Position numbers and translations under genes: made by a program. A stretch of 64,000 nt of DNA from Lyophyllum atratum (Eukaryota; Basidiomycota; Agaricomycetes; Agaricales; Lyophyllaceae), in NCBI GenBank assembly GCA_014905825.1, contig JACGCN010000005.1, positions 62,001-126,000 on the forward strand, in the 5' to 3' direction. Shown here piece after piece: positions 22,491-32,676 of this stretch (positions are counted from its first letter, which is position 1; each line of letters starts with the position of its first letter). A model generated the notes under the pieces. That model saw only the letters and a list, made by a program, of their open reading frames with translations. It made no database searches and had not been told where the DNA came from.

Positions 22491-23150
22491 CGGTTGCTCC
22501 CGCCAGCCGCACCGCGCCCTCCACGTGCACCGCCACTGTTTCGGTTGCTCCCGCCAGCCGCACCGCCCCCCCCACGTGCACCGCCACTTGATAGGCCCCG
22601 CTCGTCGTCTGGTACAGCAATCAAAATCGTTCCCTTTTCGGTCATCGCTTACCACTACCCGAAATCCTCCTCCCCCTCCGGTTCCGCTCCGCTCGTCGTC
22701 TGGGACAGCGATCAAATCGTTCCTTTTTCGGTCGTCGCTTACCACTACCCGAAATCCTCCTCCTCCTCCGGGTTCCCCTGCGCTCGGGGCGGCTTCCACC
22801 CTCGATACAGCACTCCATGCCTCTACACGCCCAGCTACGCAATGGGCCCAGGTCGTCGACCGGTACACCTCCGGTTCCGCTCCGCTCGTCGTCTGGGACA
22901 GCGATCAAATCGTTCCTTTTTTGGTCGTCGCTTACCCTACCCGAAACCCTCCTCCTCCTCCGGGTTCCCCTGCGCTCGGGGCGGCTTCCCCCCTCGATAC
23001 AGCACTCCGCGCCTCTACATGCCCAGCTACGCAATGGGCCCAGGTCGTCGACCGGTACAGCGAGCAAAACATTCCGTTTTCGGGGACCGCTTACCACCTA
23101 CCCGGTTTCCTCCTCCTCCTCTGGTCCCTCCGCATTCGGGGCGGCCTCCA
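22491..23150. repeat. GC-rich tandem repeats inside the left end of the KDZ segment
   Basis: Three nested patterns: a 51-bp unit twice (22491-22541, 22542 on); an approximately 85-bp unit repeated from about 22,598 (starting CGCTCGTCGTCTGG); and an approximately 190-bp unit that extends it, at about 22,685-22,868 and 22,870-23,060, followed by a diverged remnant. Apparent long frames on both strands follow from the repeats and are not taken as genes. The stretch 23,150-23,581 shows nothing further. Confidence 0.7.
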
Positions 23151-23581
23151 CCCTCAATCGAGCATCCTACGTTGCGATACGACTATGGCATACATATCTA
23201 GGTGTGCTATGCCAATTTCTTCGTCGATCCATGGCTTGGATCCTGCTTTGGCCGGCCTACCGGGTACTACTGCACGCACTTGGTATCCTGTACCCAGCCA
23301 CTCACTTACATATAGATATCTTATAAAGTCTATAATCATGTTATTACTGTTCCCTGTGTCGTCTCTCCCCTCCATAGTCTATTTTATGTTGCCTAATCCC
23401 AATCCGACAGATTTTGCACTCGAGCAATTTTTTCTAAGTCGTTATCAGCAACCTGATAAGATAAGATGTTCAGGCTGATATTCCTTGTGAGGGGTACCAT
23501 CAACATTTACGAATCCAACCATATCAAGTACGCCCAAGGCATGTATATTTCCAAGTATCTACTAACAGATATTATCTACAG

Positions 23582-25866
23582 CTACTTCTTGGGCTTCTTG
23601 GACTTACTCCCAGAGGCCGCTGCTTTCTTTCGCTTTGCGGGAACGGTGGACTCAGGGTCAGGCACGGCAGCGGCAGCGGATCTATGGGAGTTCGCCCACG
23701 GCTGTTCGATGACCTCACCATCAGGATGGCGTACCGGAACGCGCTCGCGACGCCCGGTTACCTTCTCCTTCTCCTTTCGTACCTCCTCCAACGCCTTGGC
23801 CTTCTCCTTGTTGGCCTGTCGTGTCGCCTTGGCCTTCTCAGCGCGTGTGAGTTCTGGAGGCTTGTCGGTTGGCTGGTTAACCACGAGGGGTTCGGAGATT
23901 GTCGCGCCGGCTAATAGATAGTCTTGATCTTGATCAGACACCTGACCTTTTTTCCCGCGTGCCGGTGCCTTCTTTTTTGATTTGGTATGTTTCACTGCTG
24001 CTGGCTTGGGTGGCGGGGGAGGGATAGGGGGAGGAGCAGGGGGAGGAGGGGGAGGGGGAGGGGGAGGGGGAGGGGGAGGAGGAGGGGGAGGAGGAGGGAT
24101 CGAAGGTTGGGAAGAGGCCAGGGATTCCGGGATTGCGCTGTCGAGTGGTGGGATGGGGGAGGAATCAGAGGCTGTGTTCGGAACTGCGGATCAAGGAACC
24201 CTTCATCTGCATCATGATCATCATGACGCGCGTCTTCAGCTGGAAGGCCCATGCGTCGAAATGCATGCTCGATCGGGGAGCTCGGCCCGCCTGGAGCATT
24301 TGGGAACATAGTCGGCACAGACGGGGGGGGAGGCAGAGGTACGAACGGTTGAGAGGGAGGGGGAGGGGGAGGCACAGACGGAGGAGGGGGAGACATGTGT
24401 GGAGGAGGCGTCGGGGATGCGCGGGCGACTGGGTGCGTTGGTTGAGGGGGAGGCAGAGGCAAAGATGGAGGAGGGGGAGGCGTGTGTGGAGGAGGCGTCG
24501 GGGACACGCGGGCGACCAGGTGCGTCGGTTCAGGCCCGAAGTCTTCTTCCTCATCGTCATCTGATCTTGATCCATCAGACCCTTTGCTGCCGTCGCTGTC
24601 ATGGGTTTTGTCGTCGTCCGAGGGTGGCTCTATGCTATCCATTCGGTAGGGCGCATCCACCACAACTTGTGAGTCTAACTCTGTATCTACGCGTGGTATA
24701 CCAACCGTTACATCATAGGCCTTGGATTTGCCCACTGGTTGCATGCCTTTATGGGGTAAGGCGCGCTCGAGACGAACTTCTGGGGCTTAAGTTACGGTCA
24801 GCGCTATGGACTCACACCAAGCTAGAGTAGGGATACATACGGAAGCAATTCGACACATGTTTACCAAAGGGATCTTGTACGTTCTCGTCAAACGCTAAGT
24901 ACGAGTCTTGAAAGTCATTTCCAACTTCCGAGGTACGCCCATAGTAGAACCTGGAAAGAGATTAGAAGTTGACAATGGTCTGACAGAGTAATGAGCACAT
25001 ACGACTCCATAAAGATTGTCCCATGCACGTCAGGATTAGGACCACCAGCCGAAACAAAAAAGACCCATCCTGTCGCGTCTGCCAGGGGCCGCATCGCAGC
25101 GGCGAGCATTGCAGGAAGTGATTTGATTGCCCTGTGTTTTGAAGGATGTCGTGAGTTCAGTGAGCAGTAATAAATCCTCAACGACGTACTCGTGGTACTG
25201 AGACGGTGTTCTCGCAGCGCCAGCCTCTTCATCGTTCTCTATCTTCTTCAGCGTCTCAACCTCGGCCTGCCTCTGCCCCCTCAGCTCCTCTGCCTTCGCG
25301 TCAACCTCGGCGTGTATCTCTGGCGGCTCCTGGTCCAAGAATTTCACGACTACCTTACGACGGATACCCATCACCGTGTCTTCCTCGGTAGCGGTTTTCA
25401 TGGCCTCCTCGACGGCGGCCGCTATCTTCTTCTTATCACCAAAATACTTTTGGTAGACCTCTACACGCTGGAGAGTTCGCTTTCGAGGCTGATTTTTCTT
25501 CACCACCTGCATGAGCTGTTTGAAGTCGGATGCCGTTGACCGCGTCTCCTTCCCTACAGAGCGCATCATCCACGCGCGTAATTGCTGCATCGCAGTCAGT
25601 CTCGTACACCGAAATAGGTTAGTCACACGTACATTCCTGCGCTTTTTGACCGCCTTGTTGACTTTTTGCTTTTGATCTGCATCTAGCTCGCCTTTGTCCA
25701 TATCGGGGAAGACCCGCCCTTCCTCAGGCCACTCCTGGAACCAGTCCTCGATAAGAGATGTAAAAAAGCGCGAGACTCGGTCGCGTCGCCTGGACTCGTG
25801 ATATGCAGGTAGCTTAGACTGCAGCCAGGCAAGTTCTTCATCAGTAGTCCAGCGTTGACCACCCAT
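23582..25866 (-). CDS. SANT/homeodomain-like N-terminus protein with polyproline and basic tail
   Basis: Six exons on the minus strand (25866-25633, 25584-25190, 25131-25003, 24950-24841, 24779-24185, 24137-23582) close in frame to 672 aa. The N-terminus (WTTDEELAWLQSKLPAY ... RFFTSLIEDWFQEWP) and the basic KKRRN/QLRAWM segment belong to a family of uncharacterised proteins expanded in Agaricomycetes; the pattern resembles a SANT/homeodomain-like fold. Residues about 200-290 form a conserved globular part (GWVFFVSAGGPNPD, YGRTSEVGNDF). Then come an acidic Ser/Asp stretch, a long proline-rich region, a pure polyproline run, and a Lys/Arg-rich tail ending KKPKK. The last intron has a weak donor (GTTCCG) but is needed to join the frames. 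DNA or chromatin binding is likely; the function is unknown. Confidence 0.7.
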
Positions 25867-26136
25867 AGAAGCGACACTGAAGGTGAGGGATTAACCATAT
25901 CGATCTATTTCTCATATTGACATACTCCTCCTTCCTCTCGGTCCTCCCTCACATTCCGATTCCCGAATTTCATAACAATGTCCCATGATGCTCCTCTGAC
26001 ACATGGTAAGGAAGGAGGCACCTGAACGCTCAAGCACGACCACACCTCGGTAAACTCCATTCCAATAAGATAAATAGCCACCTCATTTGATCGATGTTAA
26101 GTGAAACCCAGATCACCATCTACTCTCTCTTTCGAC

Positions 26137-27105
26137 ATGACCGACGACAAAGGAAAGCAGGCAGTTGGTGGACGGAGGCCTTGCGCCTCGTGTTCAGGAA
26201 CTGCTGAAGCCCTCCGCGTCCTCGCCATGGCATTACGGACCGCTCAAGATGGTATGTCTGTCAGTGTTGTTCTAGCTACGTCGTTCCTAACCGTTCATGT
26301 GCAGCTCTTGTTCATATTCGCGTGCCCATCCCCAACGGTATGTACTTGGATCTCATACTTGCTACTCACTGCTTACCGTTTATTTTCAGAGGTCGCCCTC
26401 GCAATGGGGTATAGCGCTGTCCCGCAAGCAGATCTGCCTCAGCAACTTCGAGATATGTGTGCCCGCATGGGCTATCTCGTTCTGGAACGTACGTCTGATC
26501 ATCACACCTCAAAATAGGTTAATGCTTAAATTCAAATTCTATTTTTAAACAGAAGATCCAATTCGCGTGCCGGATCTCACTGATCCGGACTTCCACTCGG
26601 ATGCGATCTCCGTTGCGAGCAGCACCCTGAGCGATTGGACGCAAACACCCACTCCCTCCGAGTTAGGCGGTAAGTAACCCCTATCCCTTCATGTGCACCG
26701 CATGTCTAATATACCTACCATCAGACCCCGTCCCCCCGCCTGCAGTCACCACCACGAGTGCTCAGCCTGAGGCGGAAGGTCCTGCCGATGATCGTTGGTA
26801 TGCCGTGATTTCTGGCCGAAATCCCGGAGTGCATCGCGGATCGTATGTATATCCTCGTCTCATGATTGGATCGCACCCTAATCAAACTCGTTAGGCAAAA
26901 TCTCGCGGGCAACGCAACAGGTGTCCCAGGTGGGTTTGCCCAACGCTATGCGACGCACGCGAAGGCACAGGCAGCGTACGACGAGGCTCTTGCCCTTGGC
27001 AAGGTGTACAAGATCACCTTCGATGTGGGAAGGGACCAGCTTCACCCTCCCGGCCCTTCCGGTCCTCCTCCACCCCCCCCTGCCGCTGGGGCCGCTGCAG
27101 CTTGA
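26137..27105 (+). CDS. Viroplasmin / RNase H1 N-domain-like protein
   Basis: Six small exons (26137-26251, 26305-26337, 26390-26488, 26553-26669, 26725-26842, 26895-27105) close in frame to 230 aa. The C-terminal part (about residues 140-210) reads RWYAVISGRNPGV ... GFAQRYATHAKAQAAYDEAL, the pattern of the caulimovirus-viroplasmin/RNase H1 N-terminal domain that binds RNA-DNA hybrids or double-stranded RNA. No RNase H catalytic domain follows; the protein ends in a polyproline/alanine tail. The N-terminus is a variable region with two close cysteines (CASC). It is divergent from the SANT-like gene across 270 bp, and its last exon is partly included in the 3.2-kb tandem duplication (second fragment at 30142-30335). 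Confidence 0.7.
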
Positions 27106-27229
27106 ATCATATCTCCCTCACTGTGTATGTATGTAGACGTACATACATCTTCGCCGTTTGTAGCCTGCTGTGCACAGCAATAGACGCCGTTCCCTTCATC
27201 GCGGTGTTGAATTCTAAGTTGTACTGAAG

Positions 27230-28408
27230 CTAGTATACACATGGTCCCTCGTGCATACCCATACAGTACCATTCGTGATGGGACTCGTCATCTGACACAT
27301 AGCCGCCCTGGACTTCGTCGCCGTTGTCGTTGTTCTCGCCCTCGTCATTGTCCTTGTCATTGTCGTTCCCCTCGTCCTCGTCCTCATCTTCGTCCTCGTC
27401 CTCGTCTTCGTCGTCGTCGTCGTCGTCGTTCTCATTCTCGTCCTCCCCTTCGTCACCACTATCGGTTTCACCACCATCAGTTTCGACAGCGCTGTCTGAT
27501 TCAGCGTATACCACTGTGCAGAGGCTTGGGAGAATCGAGGTCTTGAGTTCCAGAATGGTGATGCCTTTGACGAGGATCTCCACCAATTCAATCTGGATCC
27601 GCCACAACTCTCGTATTTTCCACATCTCCAGGGGTAAGTCTCCATCCATGAAGTGTAGTCGGCTGAGCATGCGGCGTCCTCGCGTCGCGTGATTATGCAG
27701 TTGTGCTCGCCAAACTTCCACACGGCGCTCCTCCACTGCCAGGTTGAACGACTTATCCAGCCCAATGCTCCAGTACGTGACACCTCCCCATCCGTTAGCC
27801 CAGTTCAAAACTGCTGTATGTAATTTCAGGAGGACATCAAGCTCAAGGTATTGCGTCGGGTAAGGCTTCTTTCCATCATAGTCAACCAGGTTGTTGATCA
27901 TGTTACCCAGTAGTGCTTCCGGGTGAATGGACTTGGTGCGGTGGAAGTCCGACGGGAGGGAGTGGGGGGGATTATGGGTCTCGATGTCGAGCTCGGCCGC
28001 TGCTGTATCCGTGGTGTGCGGCCCGTCTTCGACAGCGATATCTTGTGTCAAGAGTTCATAAGTGGAAGAGTCGGTGGAGGACTCTTCAGACGAGTCGGGA
28101 AGGGGGGACATAAGCTCAGATACTGGGACGGGTTCTGTGGGGGGAGGGAGCATGGTCGATTCAGAAATCTGTACGCTAGGTTCGGTACTGGCAATTGTGG
28201 ATGGTGCAGCATCCTTCTGTGATTTTAGCTCACGACGACGACGCTGTCGCTCCCGGTTCTTTTCTTTCACCTCTGGATGCCTACGAATATCGAGTTAATT
28301 AAATGAATAATAACGAGAATACAGTACATACTTTTGATAATAGCGCTGATACTTGGTCAAGCCGTCTTTTCCTTTCTTCAGTGTCGCCTTGGTGTTACTC
28401 GTAGTCAT
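27230..28408 (-). CDS. Uncharacterised protein with acidic C-terminal tail (copy A)
   Basis: Two exons on the minus strand (28408-28332, 28280-27230) give 375 aa. The N-terminus is short and basic (KYQRYYQKHPEVKEKNRERQ, split by the intron), reminiscent of small basic DNA-binding regions in other agaric proteins. A Ser/Pro/Glu-rich linker follows, then a globular segment (about residues 130-290) with many Trp and Leu (WGGVTYWSIGLDKSF, LEMWKIRELWRIQIELVEIL). The C-terminal tail is a run of Asp/Glu/Asn encoded by a GTC/GTT-type triplet repeat on the plus strand. I do not recognise the family. It is divergent from the dioxygenase gene (398 bp between the two ATGs) and convergent with the viroplasmin-like gene. 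Confidence 0.6.
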
Positions 28409-28806
28409 ATTTGGACTTTGAATTTCCCACTTCTAAGTTTACCGACGTGCAACCGGCGTGTGAAAAGGTGGTGAAAGGTGGTGTTCGAATGTTTCCGACT
28501 TAAATGTACGCAACACTACCAGTATGTACTATTCTTGCGGTTGTGTACCGTGATTTCCAACCAATCTAAGGAGCATTTCCTTGTACGCCACGCCCACATG
28601 CTAAGTTGGAAACGCGGGAAGGTCAGCAACCACACGCATCAGCAACCTTAATTTTCTAATTTGCCGAGACATCAATCTCGATTTCGATGATCTCACCCAT
28701 ATGGTTGCACACACACGGTGAGCAACCTCGTTCTTTAAATTTGATTCTTTAGTCTCCCACCTTTTTTCTGTCTCCCACCTTTTCCTCCCACCTTTCCTGA
28801 CAAAAA

Positions 28807-30141
28807 ATGTCTCGCCTCCACTTCGAAGCCGCTCCAGGCTGTACCAACTCTGGGTTGCGGTTTCAGGACCATCGAGGCCTACGTACGTCATTGTTTATCT
28901 CGGACCGACTTGCCACGCTGATCATCAATTTCCGAAAACAGATCATCCGAACCTTGGACCCTTTCTTTCACCGCCCACCGTCGAGCCGCTCGGCACCATC
29001 CAAACCTCCTTCAACCTCGATGATCTCCCCCAGCGCACCAGCGGCTGGACCGTGCCCGATGTCCCAACAAACTCCGAAGTAGTACCGACACTACAGGACC
29101 TCAGGAAGGAGGGTGGTTACCGGCTTTTCAAGTGGGATGGCATGTGCGTTCTTTACTTACTTAGAAACATTTTTGATTAGGCTAATGATCATAAAGTACC
29201 CCCTATGCTCTTTTAGACACAGATGCACGCATCTTCGGGCTCCTAGCAGGCGTGCCAGCCGTTCCCGCACCCCAACACCCATCCAACAACTTCTCCCACG
29301 ATTTCGACAGTCGTATGGACACGCTAGACACGTCCGACATGCCCGGCCTCGTCTCGGACGACAGTGACGACGGGGATGGGGACGATAGCGAATCGGCGAC
29401 CAGCGAATCGGCGACTAGCGAGTCGCGACCATGGTCCGACGTCGTGACGGGCTTCGAACATGCCCTGAAGGCTGTGCGTCTCATCGGCCAGGCCTCGGGT
29501 ACATTCTCACCTGTTGCTGGGTCACATCGTCGTGGTAATTATTTTACCTTGACCTCTGGGATATCCTTTGGCGGCGGCCAGACGGTACGTTCTGAGTTCA
29601 ACGTCGTTCTTTAACTTTATCTAACTGACTTTTCGAAACCCTTCCAGGAGCCACAAAACCTTGTCCACACACGCGAGGAGCAACAGCTCATCGATAGCCT
29701 CCTCCTCAACGACCATGTTGAACGCGTAGCGGCTTTCCAGTCCCGTATGTGAACTATGTAATTATCTACTATGAATACATATCAAATGGTTTTGGTTTTA
29801 CTACAGAAGCTCTCGGATATATCGCCCCACGCATATACGAAGACATCGCGGTCCACCTAGCCGTGCTCATGTTTGCAGGCAAGAAGAGAGATCAGTTCCA
29901 AGCGAACTTCTCCTCCTCGGTTTACCCGGCTGGAACGTTCAACCTCGGTCCGGAGACCGTCACGGTACTCCACAACGACGGCAAGAACTCCAGGTACAAT
30001 CTGTGCGCTGTGACCGTTGGGGGGCATTTCGATTCGAAACGCGGTGGTCATTTGATTCTATACGACTTGAAATTGATCATCGAGTTTCCGCGTGGTTCCA
30101 CGATCCTCATACCTTCCGCCCTCCTTCGCCACGGCAACACC
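28807..30141 (+). pseudogene. TET/JBP-type dioxygenase, truncated copy A
   Basis: Same exons as the complete copy (28807-28882, 28942-29139, 29217-29584, 29648-29744, 29807 on), but the last exon is cut at 30141 by the duplication junction. It retains the HxD metal-binding pair and the distal histidine (HGNT) but loses the 2-oxoglutarate-binding arginine and the C-terminus. Downstream it runs out of frame into the viroplasmin-gene fragment, giving a foreign tail of about 80 residues. A catalytically dead fragment is expected. Confidence 0.8.
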
Positions 30142-30335
30142 ACGCAACAGGTGTCCCAGGTGGGTTTGCCCAACGCTATGCGACGCACGCGAAGGCACAG
30201 GCAGCGTACGACGAGGCTCTTGCCCTTGGCAAGGTGTACAAGATCACCTTCGATGTGGGAAGGGACCAGCTTCACCCTCCCGGCCCTTCCGGTCCTCCTC
30301 CACCCCCCCCTGCCGCTGGGGCCGCTGCAGCTTGA
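30142..30335 (+). pseudogene. 3' fragment of the viroplasmin-like gene
   Basis: Exact second copy of the end of the last exon (from 26912) including the stop codon, created by the tandem duplication. It has no promoter or upstream exons. Confidence 0.85.
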
Positions 30336-30459
30336 ATCATATCTCCCTCACTGTGTATGTATGTAGACGTACATACATCTTCGCCGTTTGTAGCCTGCTG
30401 TGCACAGCAATAGACGCCGTTCCCTTCATCGCGGTGTTGAATTCTAAGTTGTACTGAAG

Positions 30460-32278
30460 CTAGTATACACATGGTCCCTCGTGCATACCCATACAGTACC
30501 ATTCGTGATGGGACTCGTCATCTGACACATAGCCGCCCTGGACTTCGTCGCCGTTGTCGTTGTTCTCGCCCTCGTCATTGTCCTTGTCATTGTCGTTCCC
30601 CTCGTCCTCGTCCTCATCTTCGTCCTCGTCCTCGTCTTCGTCGTTGTCGTCGTCGTCGTTCTCGTTCTCGTCCTCCCCTTCGTCACCACTATCGGTTTCA
30701 CCACCATCAGTTTCGACAGCGCTGTCTGATTCAGCGTATACCACTGTGCAGAGGCTTGGGAGAATCGAGGTCTTGAGTTCCAGAATGGTGATGCCTTTGA
30801 CGAGGATCTCCACCAATTCAATCTGGATCCGCCACAACTCTCGTATTTTCCACATCTCCAGGGGTAAGTCTCCATCCATGAAGTGTAGTCGGCTGAGCAT
30901 GCGGCGTCCTCGCGTCGCGTGATTATGCAGTTGTGCTCGCCAAACTTCCACACGGCGCTCCTCCACTGCCAGGTTGAACGACTTATCCAGCCCAATGCTC
31001 CAGTACGTGACACCTCCCCATCCGTTAGCCCAGTTCAAAACTGCTGTATTAAGGCTGAGCACGAGTGCACTCGTGAGTTACCCAGATCCGTACTCATGGG
31101 TATTTTACCATCCAAAACTAGTACCCAGATCCATACAAGTATGGGTCAACGGGTATTTGAAACCCGTGGGTCGAGTACTCGTCATTGACAAGTACTCATG
31201 AGTAGTAACACACCCAAGAGTACCCAGAGGTACCCACAAGTAATGTCTATTTCAAGCTACAAAAATTATACTACAGACATTCATCTCACTTACAGAAAGG
31301 TCCCAAGGCATGTAGGGGCATTTTACTATTCTACTGTCATTGTTTGGCACAGTCACCGACCCAATTGACCGAGTCCAGAAACTCAAATCACTTCAGCATA
31401 GTCTCATGGAATGATGTATTTCAGACATCCACCTGACTTACAGAAAGGTACCAACCAAGACAGGTAGGAGCATTTAATGTTGACCTGTCATTCACAGTAA
31501 AATAAAGACTCTAAATAAAAAGGTACCCAGGATGAGTACCCACAGTGCAATATCCTGTACCCAGATCCATAGGGATCCGTGCCTAATGGGTGATCCGGAT
31601 CCATGGGTGACATACCCATGAGTTTTCCCACGAGTAAACCCGTCTCGACCCACGAGTTACCCAGAGTCGTGCTCAGCCTTATGCTGTATGTAATTTCAGG
31701 AGGACATCAAGCTCAAGGTATTGCGTCGGGTAAGGCTTCTTTCCATCATAGTCAACCAGGTTGTTGATCATGTTACCCAGTAGTGCTTCCGGGTGAATGG
31801 ACTTGGTGCGGTGGAAGTCCGACGGGAGGGAGTGGGGGGGATTATGGGTCTCGATGTCGAGCTCGGCCGCTGCTGTATCCGTGGTGTGCGGCCCGTCTTC
31901 GACAGCGATATCTTGTGTCAAGAGTTCATAAGTGGAAGAGTCGGTGGAGGACTCTTCAGACGAGTCGGGAAGGGGGGACATAAGCTCAGATACTGGGACG
32001 GGTTCTGTGGGGGGAGGGAGCATGGTCGATTCAGAAATCTGTACGCTAGGTTCGGTACTGGCAATTGTGGATGGTGCAGCATCCTTCTGTGATTTTAGCT
32101 CACGACGACGACGCTGTCGCTCCCGGTTCTTTTCTTTCACCTCTGGATGCCTACGAATATCGAGTTAATTAAATGAATAATAACGAGAATACAGTACATA
32201 CTTTTGATAATAGCGCTGATACTTGGTCAAGCCGTCTTTTCCTTTCTTCAGTGTCGCCTTGGTGTTACTCGTAGTCAT
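30460..32278 (-). pseudogene. Acidic-tail protein gene, copy B, interrupted by the MITE
   Basis: Exon 1 (32278-32202) and exon 2 (32150-30460) match copy A, but exon 2 is split at 31049/31690 by a 632-bp MITE plus an 8-bp target duplication. The added 640 bp changes frame and introduces stops, leaving about 150 residues N-terminal to the insertion. Copy A at 27.2-28.4 kb is the undisturbed version. Confidence 0.85.
31050..31681. mobile_element. hAT-type MITE (632 bp) with 8-bp target duplication
   Basis: Inserted in copy B at TGCTGTAT, which is present on both sides (31042-31049 and 31682-31689) but once at the matching site of copy A (27812-27819). The ends are perfect 15-bp inverted repeats, TAAGGCTGAGCACGA. 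An 8-bp duplication and this kind of end are typical of the hAT superfamily. The interior has many short ACCCA/TGGGT and GAGTAC/GTACTC subterminal motifs in both orientations and no coding capacity, so the element depends on a transposase elsewhere. Confidence 0.9.
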
Positions 32279-32676
32279 ATTTGGACTTTGAATTTCCCAC
32301 TTCTAAGTTTACCGACGTGCAACCGGCGTGTGAAAAGGTGGTGAAAGGTGGTGTTCGAATGTTTCCGACTTAAATGTACGCAACACTACCAGTATGTACT
32401 ATTCTTGCGGTTGTGTACCGTGATTTCCAACCAATCTAAGGAGCATTTCCTTGTACGCCACGCCCACATGCTAAGTTGGAAACGCGGGAAGGTCAGCAAC
32501 CACACGCATCAGCAACCTTAATTTTCTAATTTGCCGAGACATCAATCTCGATTTCGATGATCTCACCCATATGGTTGCACACACACGGTGAGCAACCTCG
32601 TTCTTTAAATTTGATTCTTTAGTCTCCCACCTTTTTTCTGTCTCCCACCTTTTCCTCCCACCTTTCCTGACAAAAA

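Larger units (their letters stand above)
26912..30141. repeat. Tandem duplication, copy A (3,230 bp)
   Basis: Starts within the last exon of the viroplasmin-like gene and ends inside the last exon of the TET/JBP-type gene. Copy B follows directly. In the stretches compared I noticed only two substitutions (inside the acidic-tail coding repeat), so the event is recent. Confidence 0.9.

Noticed and set aside
22525..23478. 317-codon plus-strand open frame in the GC-rich repeats
   Set aside because: It follows from in-phase tandem repeats that also keep the other strand open; no domain and no start context.
27241..27692. Serine- and arginine-rich frames antisense to the acidic-tail gene
   Set aside because: They are shadows of the GAC/GAG codon repeat encoding the Asp/Glu tail on the other strand.
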